Part shown: positions 16,903 through 25,543 of the stretch, piece by piece
How the letters are laid out: every line of letters begins with the position of its first letter
Position numbering within the stretch: position 1 is the stretch's first letter
Assembly (NCBI RefSeq): GCF_902833085.1
Contig: NZ_CADFEB010000004.1
Location: forward strand, 248,001 to 312,000
Length of the DNA stretch: 64,000 nucleotides
DNA from: Burkholderia ubonensis
GTDB lineage: Bacteria > Pseudomonadota > Gammaproteobacteria > Burkholderiales > Burkholderiaceae
Direction: 5' to 3'
Notes under the pieces: model-generated
Database searches by the model: none
What the model was told of the DNA's origin: nothing
What the model saw: the letters and a program-made list of their open reading frames with translations, nothing else
Made by a program: the position numbers and the translations under genes

Positions 16903-18054
16903 GTGTCATTCATTTGCAAACAAGCCGCCTTGGATTTCGACACTCCTCCCGGCCTGTCGGTCGATGCCGGCGGCCAGGGCCCGACCGTGCGCCTGTACGG
17001 ACAGTGGACCGCGCTCGCGCTGGCGCGCAACCGCGGCGTCGTCGCGCGCCGCGTCGCGGGGCTTGCGAAAGGCCGCGTGCGCGACTGGGACCTGTCCGGC
17101 ATCGAGCGGATCGACCACGTCGGCGGCCAGGCGCTGTGGCGGGTCTGGGGCCGCAAGCTGCCGGACGGCATCGCGCTCACCGCAACCCAGCGCACGATCT
17201 TCGAGCGCATCGAGCGGCTCGACCGCCAGCGCGAGGCGCCCGAGCGCATCGAGCGCATCGATCCCGTCACGCGCCTCGGCCGCGCGCTCTTCACGTTCGC
17301 CGAGCATCTGCAGGGCGGCATCGCGATGTTCGGCCGCGTGGTGCTCGATGCGCTGTCGGTGCTGCGCCGGCCGAAGACGATGCCGTGGACGGAGACGTCG
17401 GCGAACGTCTACAGCGCGGGCGCGCAGGCGCTGCCGATCACCGCGCTCGTCGCGTTCCTGATCGGCATCGTGCTGAGCTACCTGTCCGCGCAGCAGCTGC
17501 AGATGTTCGGCGCGAACCGGTATATCGTGAACATCCTGGGGCTGTCGGTGATCCGCGAGCTCGGGCCGGTGCTGTCGGCGATCCTCGTCGCGGGCCGCTC
17601 GGGCTCGGCGATCACCGCGCAGATCGGCGTGATGCGCGTGACGGAGGAGCTCGACGCGATGCGCGTGATGGGCATCCCGCACGGGCTGCGGCTGGTCCTG
17701 CCGCGGGTGCTCGCGCTCGGCGTCGCGATGCCGCTGCTCGTGATGTGGACCAACGTCATCGCGCTCACGGGCGGCGCGCTCGCCGCGAAGCTCGCGCTCG
17801 GCATCGACTTCAGCTTCTTCGTGCGCTCGCTGCCGGGCGTGGTGCCGATCGCGAACCTGTACATCGGGCTCGGCAAGGGTGTCGTGTTCGGCATGCTGAT
17901 CGCGCTCGTCGCGTGCCATTTCGGCTTCCGGATCAAGGCGAACTCGCAGAGCCTCGGCGAAGGCACGACGACGTCGGTCGTCACGTCGATCACGGTCGTG
18001 ATCCTCGCCGACGCGGTGTTCGCGATGCTGTTTCAGAACGTGGGGCTCGGATGA
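16903..18054 (+). CDS. mlaE: MlaE-family lipid ABC transporter permease with N-terminal STAS-like domain
   Basis: 383 residues from a GTG start. The C-terminal ~260 residues are a MlaE/YrbE permease with about five membrane segments and the conserved core IRELGPVLSAILVAGRSGSA and MRVTEELDAMRVMGIP, which couples to the ATPase. The N-terminal ~110 residues form a soluble STAS-like domain, fused here rather than separate as MlaB is in E. coli. The system moves phospholipids or hydrophobic compounds between inner and outer membrane. The ATG of the ATPase overlaps its stop (ATGA at 18051). A TACAAT hexamer at 16892-16897 sits so close that the GTG may be near the transcript start; a slightly later start is possible. 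Confidence 0.9.
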   Translation: MSFICKQAALDFDTPPGLSVDAGGQGPTVRLYGQWTALALARNRGVVARRVAGLAKGRVRDWDLSGIERIDHVGGQALWRVWGRKLPDGIALTATQRTIFERIERLDRQREAPERIERIDPVTRLGRALFTFAEHLQGGIAMFGRVVLDALSVLRRPKTMPWTETSANVYSAGAQALPITALVAFLIGIVLSYLSAQQLQMFGANRYIVNILGLSVIRELGPVLSAILVAGRSGSAITAQIGVMRVTEELDAMRVMGIPHGLRLVLPRVLALGVAMPLLVMWTNVIALTGGALAAKLALGIDFSFFVRSLPGVVPIANLYIGLGKGVVFGMLIALVACHFGFRIKANSQSLGEGTTTSVVTSITVVILADAVFAMLFQNVGLG

Positions 18055-18938
18055 ACATGCTGAACCTGCCGACAACCGATGATGCGGCGCCCGCCGGCGC
18101 CGCGCAGCGCGACGATCTCGTGATCGAGGTGCGCAACCTGACGAAGCGCTACGGGCGCAACATCATCCACCAGAAGCTCGATTTCGACGTGCGGCGCGGC
18201 GAGATCGTGTCGATCGTCGGCGGCTCGGGCTCGGGCAAGACGACGCTGGTGCGGCAGATCCTCGGCCTCGAGCGGCCGACGTCGGGCACGATCAAGGTGT
18301 TCGGCGAGGACACGTCGAAGATCGACGCGGCCACCGCGCGGGCGATGCGCACCCGTTCCGGGATGCTGTTCCAGCAGGGCGCGCTGTTCTCGTCGATGAC
18401 GGTGTTCGACAACGTCGCGCAGCCGCTGCGCGAGCTCGGCCGCGTGCCGGCCGACCTGCTGCACGACATCGTGATGCTCAAGCTCGAGATGGTCGGGCTG
18501 CCGTGCAAGCATGCGTCGAAGATGCCGGCCGCGCTGTCGGGCGGGATGGTGAAGCGGGTCGGCATCGCGCGCGCGATCGCGCTCGAGCCGGAGCTGCTGT
18601 TCCTCGACGAGCCGACGGCGGGGCTCGACCCGCAGGCGTCGGAAGAATTCGTCGAGCTGATCGCGACGCTGCACCGCACGCTCGGGCTGACCGTCGTGAT
18701 GGTGACGCACGATCTCGACACGATGGTCGCGCTGTCGACGCGCGTCGCGGTGCTCGCCGACCGCAAGGTGCTGGTCGCCGCGCCGGTCGAGGAGGCCGCG
18801 AGCGTCGACCATCCGTTCATCCACGAATATTTTCTGGGGCTGCGCGGCCGGCGCGCGCTGCAGGCGCTGCCGCCCGAGCGGCGCGCGAAGCTGCCGCCGG
18901 CAGCCCTCGAACCGGCGCCGGCGAGCGTCGAGTTGTAG
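18051..18938 (+). CDS. mlaF: MlaF-family lipid ABC transporter ATP-binding protein
   Basis: 295-residue ABC ATPase that powers the MlaE-type permease. The Walker A motif GGSGSGKTTL is at about residues 57-66, followed by the Q-loop FQQGALFSSMTVFDNV, the signature LSGGMVKRVGIARA, Walker B LLFLDEPTAGLDP and the H-loop VTHDLD. The SGGMVKR signature and SSMTVFDNV Q-loop are typical of MlaF/Ttg2A rather than sugar or peptide importers. The C-terminal tail of about 30 residues is Ala/Pro-rich. The start overlaps the permease stop by four bases. The next gene, the MCE subunit, begins 14 bp after its stop. Confidence 0.95.
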   Translation: MNMLNLPTTDDAAPAGAAQRDDLVIEVRNLTKRYGRNIIHQKLDFDVRRGEIVSIVGGSGSGKTTLVRQILGLERPTSGTIKVFGEDTSKIDAATARAMRTRSGMLFQQGALFSSMTVFDNVAQPLRELGRVPADLLHDIVMLKLEMVGLPCKHASKMPAALSGGMVKRVGIARAIALEPELLFLDEPTAGLDPQASEEFVELIATLHRTLGLTVVMVTHDLDTMVALSTRVAVLADRKVLVAAPVEEAASVDHPFIHEYFLGLRGRRALQALPPERRAKLPPAALEPAPASVEL

Positions 18939-18952
18939 CAAGGAACCCGCGA

Positions 18953-19879
18953 ATGGAAAACAAATCTCATGCGTTCTGGGCCGGCCTGTTCACGATCGCG
19001 CTGACGCTCGCGATCGCGGGCGCCGTGTTCTGGTTCAACGTCGATCGCGCCGTGCGCATTCCGTACGACCTGATCGCGCGCACCAACGTCACCGGGCTGT
19101 TTCCGGACGCGGCGGTGCGCTTTCGCGGCCTCGACGTCGGCAAGGTGCAGTCGATCGGCTTCGACCGCTCGCACCCGGGGCAGATCCGCATCCGCATCAT
19201 GGTCGACAAGGACGCGCCGATCACGCAGTCGACGTTCGGCAGCCTCGGCTTCCAGGGCGTGACGGGCATCGCGTTCGTGCAGCTCGACGACACGGGCACC
19301 GACCTGTCGCCGCTGCCGTCGTCGGCGAAGGCGGTCGCGCAGATCCCGATGCACCCGAGCCTGTTCGACCAGATCCAGCAGCGCGGCGACGTGCTGCTGC
19401 GGCAGCTCGAACTGGCGGCGAAGAGCGCGAACGAGCTGATGTCGCCCGAGATGCGCGAGCAGCTGCGCGCGACGGCGGAAAGCCTGCAGCACGCGGCGGA
19501 CGGCGCGACGGTACTGTCGAAGCAGCTCGGCCCGGCGGTCGCGGCGCTGCCCGACACGATGCACGAGGTGAACCGCGCGATGGCGTCGGCGAACACGCTG
19601 CTGCAGCCGAACGGCCCGCTCGTCGCGAACCTGAACAAGGCCGGCACGGCCGCCGAGCATATCGGCGACGCGCTGAACGAGCTGAATGCGCGCGTGCAGT
19701 ACGACACGCTGCCGCGCTTCAATGCGCTGGCGGCGAGCGTCGGCGACGCGTCGCGCCAGTTGAAGGACGTCGCGGGCGAGCTCGGCCGCAATCCGCGCAG
19801 CCTGCTGTTCGGCGCGCCGGGCGCGGCTCCCGGGCCGGGCGAGGCGGGCTTCGTCTGGCCGGGCGCGACGGCCCACTGA
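18953..19879 (+). CDS. mlaD: MCE/MlaD-family lipid-binding subunit
   Basis: 308 residues. A single N-terminal membrane anchor (AFWAGLFTIALTLAIAGAVF) is followed by the MCE domain at about residues 38-118 (IARTNVTGLFPDAAVRFRGL, then DVGKVQSIGF). A long helical C-terminal region follows, rich in Ala, Leu and Gln, expected to form the hexameric channel helix. It delivers lipid between the permease complex and the periplasm. It is longer than E. coli MlaD (183 residues) and belongs to the longer single-MCE type that pairs with a separate auxiliary lipoprotein. Ribosome site AAGGAA precedes the ATG; same operon as mlaE and mlaF. Confidence 0.93.
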   Translation: MENKSHAFWAGLFTIALTLAIAGAVFWFNVDRAVRIPYDLIARTNVTGLFPDAAVRFRGLDVGKVQSIGFDRSHPGQIRIRIMVDKDAPITQSTFGSLGFQGVTGIAFVQLDDTGTDLSPLPSSAKAVAQIPMHPSLFDQIQQRGDVLLRQLELAAKSANELMSPEMREQLRATAESLQHAADGATVLSKQLGPAVAALPDTMHEVNRAMASANTLLQPNGPLVANLNKAGTAAEHIGDALNELNARVQYDTLPRFNALAASVGDASRQLKDVAGELGRNPRSLLFGAPGAAPGPGEAGFVWPGATAH

Positions 19880-19899
19880 TCATCGAATCCGGAAATCTC

Positions 19900-20538
19900 A
19901 TGCAGGAACACGCCATGCCCCGAACCCTTGCCCGCGCGCTGCGCCCGGCCGCCGCCGCGCTCGCCGTGCTGACGCTCGCGCTCGCGGCCGGCTGCGCCGG
20001 CGAAAGAGCGGCGCTGTCGAACGTCCGCTACGACCTCGGCCCGGCCGCGCCGGTCGTGACCGCCGGCCACGGCCCCGCGCTGAAGGTGCTCGACGTCGCG
20101 GCGCCCGACGCGCTCGATTCGGACAAGTTCGTCTACCGGCTCGCCTATGCGGATGCGCAGCGCATGGCCGTCTACCGCGACAGCCGCTGGACCGCGCCGC
20201 CCGCGCAACTGCTCACGCAGCGGCTGCGCGGCGCGCTGTCGTCGCGCGGCGCGGTGCTCGAGGGCGCCGACGGCGTGCGCGCGCCGACGCTGCGGATCGA
20301 CCTGAGCGAGTTCGAGCAGGTGTTCGACGGCGAATCGCAAAGCCACGGCGCCGTCACCGCGCGCGCGACGCTCACGCAGGACGGCAAGGTGCTCGGCCAG
20401 CGCACGTTCGTCGCGCGTGCGCCGTCGAGCACGCCGGACGCCGCCGGCGGCGCGCGCGCGCTCGCGACGGCGAGCGACGATCTCGTCGCGCAGATCGCCG
20501 CCTGGGTCGGCATGCAGGCCTACGCGGGCACGCCGTAA
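19900..20538 (+). CDS. ABC-type transport auxiliary lipoprotein (PqiC-like)
   Basis: 212 residues. The signal peptide ends at a lipobox (LALAAGC), and the mature part matches the auxiliary lipoprotein family that accompanies MCE transporters: YDLGPAAPVVTAGHG, then FVYRLAYADAQRMAVYRDSR and WTAPPAQLLTQRLRGAL. By analogy with PqiC it would sit in the outer membrane and dock the MCE tunnel. It is the fourth gene of the operon, 20 bp after mlaD. An alternative ATG at 19915 follows an AGGA and would give a slightly shorter signal peptide. The family call is confident, the exact docking role is inferred. Confidence 0.88.
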   Translation: MQEHAMPRTLARALRPAAAALAVLTLALAAGCAGERAALSNVRYDLGPAAPVVTAGHGPALKVLDVAAPDALDSDKFVYRLAYADAQRMAVYRDSRWTAPPAQLLTQRLRGALSSRGAVLEGADGVRAPTLRIDLSEFEQVFDGESQSHGAVTARATLTQDGKVLGQRTFVARAPSSTPDAAGGARALATASDDLVAQIAAWVGMQAYAGTP

Positions 20539-20554
20539 TGCGCGGGCGCCCGCG

Positions 20555-21718
20555 ATGAGCGTGCCCGGCTCGCCCCGCGCATCGACGCTGGCGCGGCAGG
20601 CGCTCGCCGCGTACACGGCGCTCATCGTCTACGCGTCGCTGTATCCGTTCGACGGCTGGACCTCGCTCGGCATCGGCCCGTTCGACTACCTGTTCGCGCC
20701 GATGCAGCGCTACGTGACCGCGTTCGACGTGGTGACGAACGTGCTCGGCTACCTGCCGTTCGGCGCCCTCGCGGTGCTCGCGCTGCATCCGCGCTGGCGC
20801 GGGGTCGGCGCGACGCTGATCGCCGGCGTGCTCGGCGCGCTGCTGTCCGGGGCGATGGAGGCGCTGCAGACCTACCTGCCGACGCGCGTCGCGTCGAATC
20901 TCGATCTCGCCGCCAACGCGCTCGGCGCGCTGCTGGGCGCGGCGCTGATGGCGCCCGCGACCGGCGCGCTGCTCGATCGCGGCGCGCTCAGGCGGCTGCG
21001 CTTCGCGTGGTTCCAGCCGGACGGCGCGACGCCGCTGCTGCTGGCCGCGCTCTGGCCGTTCGCGATCCTGTTTCCTTCCCCGTTCCTGTTCGGCATCGGC
21101 GACTGGCCGGCCTCGCTATGGGAGCGCGCCGACGCGTCGATGCAGGACGCGCTGCTCGCGTGGCTGCCGGCCGCGTGGCACGTGTCGGCATGGCCCGAGC
21201 GGGTCGACGGCTGGCTGTCCGATTCCGGATGGGAGGCCGTGCTCGGCGGGCTGATGCTGTTCCCCGCGCTCGCGATCGCGTCGCTTGCAATGCGGCCGCG
21301 CGCGCCGCGCGTGCGGCTCCTGATCGTGCTCGTCGCCGCGGCGCTCGTGCTGAAGTCCGCCGCGACGTTCATGCAGTCGGCCACCGGGCTCGTCGTCGTA
21401 TGGGCGACGCCCGGCGCGCGGCTCGGCATCGAGCTCGGCTTCGCGGCGGCGCTCGCCGCGCTGTACGTGCCCGACGCGTGGCGGGCCACGCTCGCCGCCG
21501 CCGCGCTCGTCGCGGGCGTCGCGCTCGTCAACCTGCTGCCCGTCAACCCGTTCTTCGACTTCACGCTGTCCGGCTGGCGGCAGGGGCGCTACGTGCACTT
21601 CAACAGCATCGCGCGCTGGCTCGCATGGATCTGGCCCTACGCGGCGCTGATCTGGCTCGGGCTGCGCGTCGAGCGCGCGTGGCTGCCGGCCGCCCAGCCC
21701 GGACGGTCGCGCCGGTGA
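20555..21718 (+). CDS. VanZ-family polytopic membrane protein
   Basis: 387 residues with about nine transmembrane segments. The N-terminal ~130 residues match the VanZ domain (SLYPFDGW, then FDVVTNVLGYLPFGALAVLA and SNLDLAANALGALLGA), and the rest is further hydrophobic helices without an identified domain. VanZ proteins confer low-level teicoplanin resistance in enterococci, but most, as here, have no known role. The start lies 16 bp after the auxiliary lipoprotein stop, so it appears to be the fifth gene of the MCE operon. That placement suggests a role in envelope lipid or cell-wall homeostasis rather than antibiotic resistance. Confidence 0.88.
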   Translation: MSVPGSPRASTLARQALAAYTALIVYASLYPFDGWTSLGIGPFDYLFAPMQRYVTAFDVVTNVLGYLPFGALAVLALHPRWRGVGATLIAGVLGALLSGAMEALQTYLPTRVASNLDLAANALGALLGAALMAPATGALLDRGALRRLRFAWFQPDGATPLLLAALWPFAILFPSPFLFGIGDWPASLWERADASMQDALLAWLPAAWHVSAWPERVDGWLSDSGWEAVLGGLMLFPALAIASLAMRPRAPRVRLLIVLVAAALVLKSAATFMQSATGLVVVWATPGARLGIELGFAAALAALYVPDAWRATLAAAALVAGVALVNLLPVNPFFDFTLSGWRQGRYVHFNSIARWLAWIWPYAALIWLGLRVERAWLPAAQPGRSRR

Positions 21719-21778
21719 CGGGCAGCGGGGCGGGCAGCGAGGTGGACAGGGCCGCGGGCAGCCGCGCGCGCCGCTCGC

Positions 21779-21784
21779 TATAAT
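21779..21784 (+). promoter_or_regulatory. Candidate -10 element (TATAAT) for the ferredoxin gene
   Basis: A perfect TATAAT stands out in a GC-rich stretch 66 bp before the ferredoxin ATG, just after the VanZ operon ends. No good -35 was found at 16-18 bp spacing, so the promoter call rests on the -10 alone. Confidence 0.4.
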
Positions 21785-21849
21785 CGTCCGCACCATTCAC
21801 CCGCCACTTCCGACCCGGCCTCGTCGCCGGGCCGCTCGCCGTCACCATC

Positions 21850-22167
21850 ATGGATTCCTACTACCAGCACCACGTCTTCTTCTGCCTGAACCAGCGCGAG
21901 CCCGGCGCCGAACGTCCGAGCTGCGCGCAGTGCGACGCGCAGGCCATGCAGGAATACGCGAAAAAGCGCGTGAAGGAGCTCGGCCTCGCCGGGCCGGGCA
22001 AGGTCCGCATCAACAAGGCCGGCTGCCTCGACCGCTGCGAGGAGGGGCCCGTGATGGTCGTCTATCCGGAAGGCACGTGGTACACGTATGTCGACCGCGC
22101 CGACATCGACGAGATCGTCGAATCGCACCTGCGCGACGGCAAGGTCGTCGATCGCCTGAAGATCTGA
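21850..22167 (+). CDS. [2Fe-2S] ferredoxin, thioredoxin-like type
   Basis: 105 residues. Five cysteines at positions 12, 25, 28, 59 and 63 include the four-Cys pattern of thioredoxin-fold [2Fe-2S] ferredoxins (C-x12-C early, C-x3-C in KAGCLDRCEEGP). Such small electron carriers are cytoplasmic; the redox partner cannot be read from the sequence. It is followed after 17 bp by the alpha/beta hydrolase gene, a pairing that suggests a two-gene operon. The product runs full length with a normal Gly/Pro-rich active loop and no truncation. Confidence 0.9.
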   Translation: MDSYYQHHVFFCLNQREPGAERPSCAQCDAQAMQEYAKKRVKELGLAGPGKVRINKAGCLDRCEEGPVMVVYPEGTWYTYVDRADIDEIVESHLRDGKVVDRLKI

Positions 22168-22184
22168 GCGGGGCGGTCGAAAGC

Positions 22185-22829
22185 ATGAACGCCCATACGC
22201 AGAAATCGCTGATCGCCGGCCCCGTCGGCCAGATCGAGATCGCCGTCGACCTGCCCGACGCGGTGCGCGAAGGGAGCGCCGCGCCGCGCGGCATCGCGCT
22301 CGTCGCGCATCCGCACCCGCTGTTCGGCGGCACGATGGACAACAAGGTCGCGCAAACCCTGGCGCGCACGCTCGTGCAGCTCAACTACGTCGTCTACCGG
22401 TCGAACTTCCGCGGCGTCGGCGCGACCGAAGGCGTGCACGACAACGGCCTCGGCGAGGCCGACGACCTGCTCGCGGTGCTCGCGCACATGCGCGCGCAGC
22501 CCGCGTATGCGGACCTGCCGCTCGTGCTGGCCGGCTTCTCGTTCGGCACCTTCGTGCTGTCGCACGTCGCGAAGCGTTTGCGCGACGCGGGCGACGCGAT
22601 CGAGCGGATCGTGTTCGTCGGCACGGCCGCGAGCCGCTGGCAGGTTGCCGACGTGCCGGAGAACACGCTCGTGATCCACGGCGAGACCGACGACACGGTG
22701 CCGATCGCGTCGGTGTACGACTGGGCGCGGCCGCAGGAATTGCCGGTCGTCGTGATTCCCGGCGCCGAGCATTTCTTTCATCGCAAGCTGCATGTGCTCA
22801 AGCGCGTCGTGATCGACGCGTGGCGCTAG
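22185..22829 (+). CDS. Alpha/beta hydrolase
   Basis: 214 residues of the alpha/beta-hydrolase fold. HPHPLFGGTMDNKV (about residues 38-51) is the oxyanion region typical of the short bacterial family often annotated as CocE/NonD-like or alpha/beta hydrolase. The nucleophile elbow is GFSFGTFV, the acid lies in HGETDDTVP, and the catalytic His in GAEHFFHRKL. There is no signal peptide. It lies 17 bp after the ferredoxin gene, so cotranscription is likely. The catalytic triad is complete, but the substrate is unknown. Confidence 0.9.
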   Translation: MNAHTQKSLIAGPVGQIEIAVDLPDAVREGSAAPRGIALVAHPHPLFGGTMDNKVAQTLARTLVQLNYVVYRSNFRGVGATEGVHDNGLGEADDLLAVLAHMRAQPAYADLPLVLAGFSFGTFVLSHVAKRLRDAGDAIERIVFVGTAASRWQVADVPENTLVIHGETDDTVPIASVYDWARPQELPVVVIPGAEHFFHRKLHVLKRVVIDAWR

Positions 22830-23247
22830 AGCGCGTTGCGCCGCCGGGCGGCGCGGCGCGTTTCGCCCCTTTTTTTCGGCGCGCTTGCATGCCGCCTGCG
22901 CGCATCTTTCGTCTTCCTTCGATAGTGGTCCTGCACATTCGCGTCGCGCTATCCTCGCGTCGCCGATCCGTGCCTGCGCGGCGCCGCATTCACGAAAATG
23001 CCCGTCGCGGCCACGTATAATGGCCGGATTTCGCGTCGCCCGCGGCCCGGCCGGGCCCATGCGGCGCTCGATTCGCTGCCCGTCGCGCACGCGTTGCGCC
23101 GGCCGCGAACCGAACGCGTCCGCACGAGTCCAACCGGCGCGTTTCGCATCGCCTGACGTTTCAGGTGCAGGCCGAAACGCCCGCCGCCTTGCCATTCAAC
23201 CGTGCGTGTTTCGCGCCCGTACTTTCTGCCATCAGCCTGAATCGATC
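22830..23247. other. Long intergenic leader upstream of dacC
   Basis: 418 bp. Just after the hydrolase stop, a GC hairpin (22838-22854) is followed 14 bp later by an eight-base T run, possibly a weak terminator. A clear TATAAT at 23016-23021 would place transcription about 220 bp before the dacC ATG. No gene was recognised in the leader; frames across it look like GC artefacts. Confidence 0.45.
23016..23021 (+). promoter_or_regulatory. Candidate -10 element (TATAAT) for dacC
   Basis: A perfect TATAAT in GC-rich DNA 226 bp before the dacC ATG. The -35 region is poor, so the assignment is tentative. If real, the dacC mRNA has a long 5' leader. Confidence 0.4.
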
Positions 23248-24558
23248 ATGCGTTTGTCCTCCCAAGGCCTCAAGTCCCTCGCTTCTTCCATCGCCTTCAG
23301 CACTGCCGCGCGCAACGTCGCGCTCGGCGTGATGCTGCCCGTCGCGCTCGCGTCGACGATCGTCGCCGCCGAGGCGAAGCCCGCCGCCAAGGCCAAGGCA
23401 GCGCATGCCGCGCCGGCCGCGCCCGAGGCGACCGGCGCGCCCGCGACCTACATGCCGGGCGCGGTGCCGCCGCCGGGCGTGAACGCGCGTTCGTGGGTGC
23501 TCGTCGACGCGACGAGCAACACCGTGCTCGCGTCGGGCAACGCGGACGAGCGCGTCGAGCCGGCGTCGCTGACGAAGCTGATGACCGCGTACCTCGTGTT
23601 CGAGGCGCTCGACAAGAAGAAGATCTCGATGGAGCAGATCGTCACGCCGAGCGCGGCGGTGCGCCGCGTCGGCACCGACGAGTCGCGGATGTTCATCGAG
23701 GCGGACAAGCCGGTGTCGGTGCACGACCTCGTCTACGGGATGATCATCCAGTCGGGCAACGACGCGGCGATCGCGCTCGCCGAGCTGGTCGGCGGCAGCG
23801 AGGCGCAGTTCGTCAACATGATGAACGACGAGGTCAAGCGCCTCGGCATGAAGGGCACGCACTTCGCCGACGTGAACGGCATGCCCGACCCGAACCACTA
23901 CACGACGGCCGGCGATCTCGCGACGCTGTCCGCGCACCTGATCCGCGATTTTCCGCAGTACTACAGCATCTTCTCGGAGAAGGAGTTCAAGTACAACAAC
24001 ATCCGCCAGGGCAACCGCAACCGCCTGCTGTGGCTCGACCCGACGGTCGACGGCCTGAAGACGGGCCACACGCAGGCAGCGGGCTTCTGCCTGATCTCGT
24101 CGGCGAAGCGGCAGATGCCGGGCTCGGCGGATGCGCCGCGCCGCCTCGTGTCGGTGATGATGGGCGAGACCAAGGAAAGCGACCGCACGCAGGACAGCAT
24201 GAAGATGCTGAACTACGGCTACAGCGCGTTCGATGCGGTGCGCCTGTTCAAGGGCGGCCAGGCGATCTCGACGCCGCGCCTCTACAAGGGCAAGAGCAAC
24301 AACGTGCAGGTCGGCGTGAAGGGCGACCAGTGGGTGACGGTGCCGCGCGGCCTCGGCGACAAGGTGAAGACCGAGGTCGAGGTGAACGCGCCGCTGATCG
24401 CGCCGCTCGCGGACGGCCAGCCGGTCGGCACCGTGAAGATCGTCGCCGACGGCAAGACGCTGTCGCAGTTCCCGGTCGTCGCGCTGCAGGCGGTGCCGGA
24501 AGCGGGTATCTTCGGTCGTATCTGGGACTCGATCCTGCTGATGTTCGCCAAGAAGTAA
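23248..24558 (+). CDS. dacC: D-alanyl-D-alanine carboxypeptidase (penicillin-binding protein 5/6 type)
   Basis: 436 residues. It trims the terminal D-Ala from peptidoglycan pentapeptides in the periplasm. A signal peptide covers about the first 40 residues, followed by an Ala/Pro-rich linker. The serine-protease-like motifs are SLTK (SxxK, nucleophile Ser), SGN (SxN, in IIQSGNDAAIALAE) and KTG (in DGLKTGHTQAAG). The C-terminal beta domain follows, ending with a hydrophobic amphipathic anchor (IWDSILLMFAKK) as in PBP5/6. It lies 58 bp ahead of the D-amino-acid transaminase gene, an attractive link to D-alanine recycling. Confidence 0.95.
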   Translation: MRLSSQGLKSLASSIAFSTAARNVALGVMLPVALASTIVAAEAKPAAKAKAAHAAPAAPEATGAPATYMPGAVPPPGVNARSWVLVDATSNTVLASGNADERVEPASLTKLMTAYLVFEALDKKKISMEQIVTPSAAVRRVGTDESRMFIEADKPVSVHDLVYGMIIQSGNDAAIALAELVGGSEAQFVNMMNDEVKRLGMKGTHFADVNGMPDPNHYTTAGDLATLSAHLIRDFPQYYSIFSEKEFKYNNIRQGNRNRLLWLDPTVDGLKTGHTQAAGFCLISSAKRQMPGSADAPRRLVSVMMGETKESDRTQDSMKMLNYGYSAFDAVRLFKGGQAISTPRLYKGKSNNVQVGVKGDQWVTVPRGLGDKVKTEVEVNAPLIAPLADGQPVGTVKIVADGKTLSQFPVVALQAVPEAGIFGRIWDSILLMFAKK

Positions 24559-24616
24559 GCGCAAGCCGGCAGACCGGGCCTTTGTTTCGACGACTTCATC
24601 CCCATCTGACATAGCC

Positions 24617-25543
24617 ATGAGCCAAGCCGAATTCGAACCGATCGTCTACCTGAGCGTTTCCTCGCAGGAAGAGATGGTGCCGCTGTCGCAAGCCCGCATC
24701 CCGGTGCTCGACCGCGGGTTCATCTTCGGCGACGGTGTGTATGAGGTCGTCCCGGTCTACGCGCACGACGGCGCGCACGTGCCGTTCCGGATCGCGCAGC
24801 ATCTCGCGCGGCTCGAGCGCAGCCTGAAGAAGATCGGCATCGCCAACCCGCACGATGATGCGCTCTGGCGCGCGCTGATCGAGCGCGTCGTCGCGGCGAA
24901 CGCCGACGGCCTCGGCGCCGGCGATGCGCTCGTCTATATCCAGGTGACGCGCGGCGTCGCGAAGCGCGGCCACGCGTTCCCGGCGAACGTCGCGCCGACC
25001 GTGTTCGTGATGACGAGCCCGCTGCGCGTGCCGTCCGAGCAGGAGCGCGCGGCCGGCGTGCGCTGCGTGACCGCCGAGGATCGGCGCTGGCTGCATTGCG
25101 ACATCAAGTCGACCTCGCTGCTCGGCAACGTGCTGATGGCGCAGCATGCGGTCGAGCACGACGCGTTCGAGACGCTGCAGCTGCGCGACGGCAAGCTGAC
25201 CGAAGGCTCGTCGTCGAACGTGTGGATCGTGAAGAACGGCGAGCTGCTTGCGCCGCCGCGCAGCAACAAGATCCTCGAGGGGATCCGCTACGCGCTGCTC
25301 GAGGAGCTGGCCGAGGAATGCAGGATTCCGTTCGTCGCGCGCGAAATCAGCGAAGTGGAGCTGCGCGCGGCCGACGAGATCATGATTACGTCGGCGACGA
25401 AGGAAGTGCTGCCCGTCACGACGCTCGACGATTTGCCGGTGCAGGGCGGCAAGCCCGGCCCGGTATTCGCGGCGTTGTACGACGCGTACCAGCGCGCGAA
25501 AGCGCGCGAGTTTGAACAGTTTGACCTAACCCGGAGAAAGTGA
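24617..25543 (+). CDS. dat: D-amino-acid transaminase
   Basis: 308-residue fold-type IV PLP aminotransferase that interconverts D-alanine and D-glutamate with their 2-oxo acids. The FGDGVYEVVPVY segment near residue 35-46, the PLP-lysine region CDIKSTSLLGNVLMAQ (about 156-171) and EGSSSNVW are diagnostic; the sequence is closer to D-amino-acid than to branched-chain transaminases. It overlaps the YbeD-like gene (TGATG at 25541-25545). The order dacC-dat-ybeD followed by lipB-lipA is characteristic of Burkholderia and relatives. A 4-amino-4-deoxychorismate-lyase-like activity is a less likely alternative. Confidence 0.92.
   Translation: MSQAEFEPIVYLSVSSQEEMVPLSQARIPVLDRGFIFGDGVYEVVPVYAHDGAHVPFRIAQHLARLERSLKKIGIANPHDDALWRALIERVVAANADGLGAGDALVYIQVTRGVAKRGHAFPANVAPTVFVMTSPLRVPSEQERAAGVRCVTAEDRRWLHCDIKSTSLLGNVLMAQHAVEHDAFETLQLRDGKLTEGSSSNVWIVKNGELLAPPRSNKILEGIRYALLEELAEECRIPFVAREISEVELRAADEIMITSATKEVLPVTTLDDLPVQGGKPGPVFAALYDAYQRAKAREFEQFDLTRRK

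Noticed and set aside
22838-22876. Possible terminator after the alpha/beta hydrolase gene
   Set aside because: The stem is strong but the T run begins 14 bp after it, too far for a canonical intrinsic terminator. Mentioned only in the intergenic entry.
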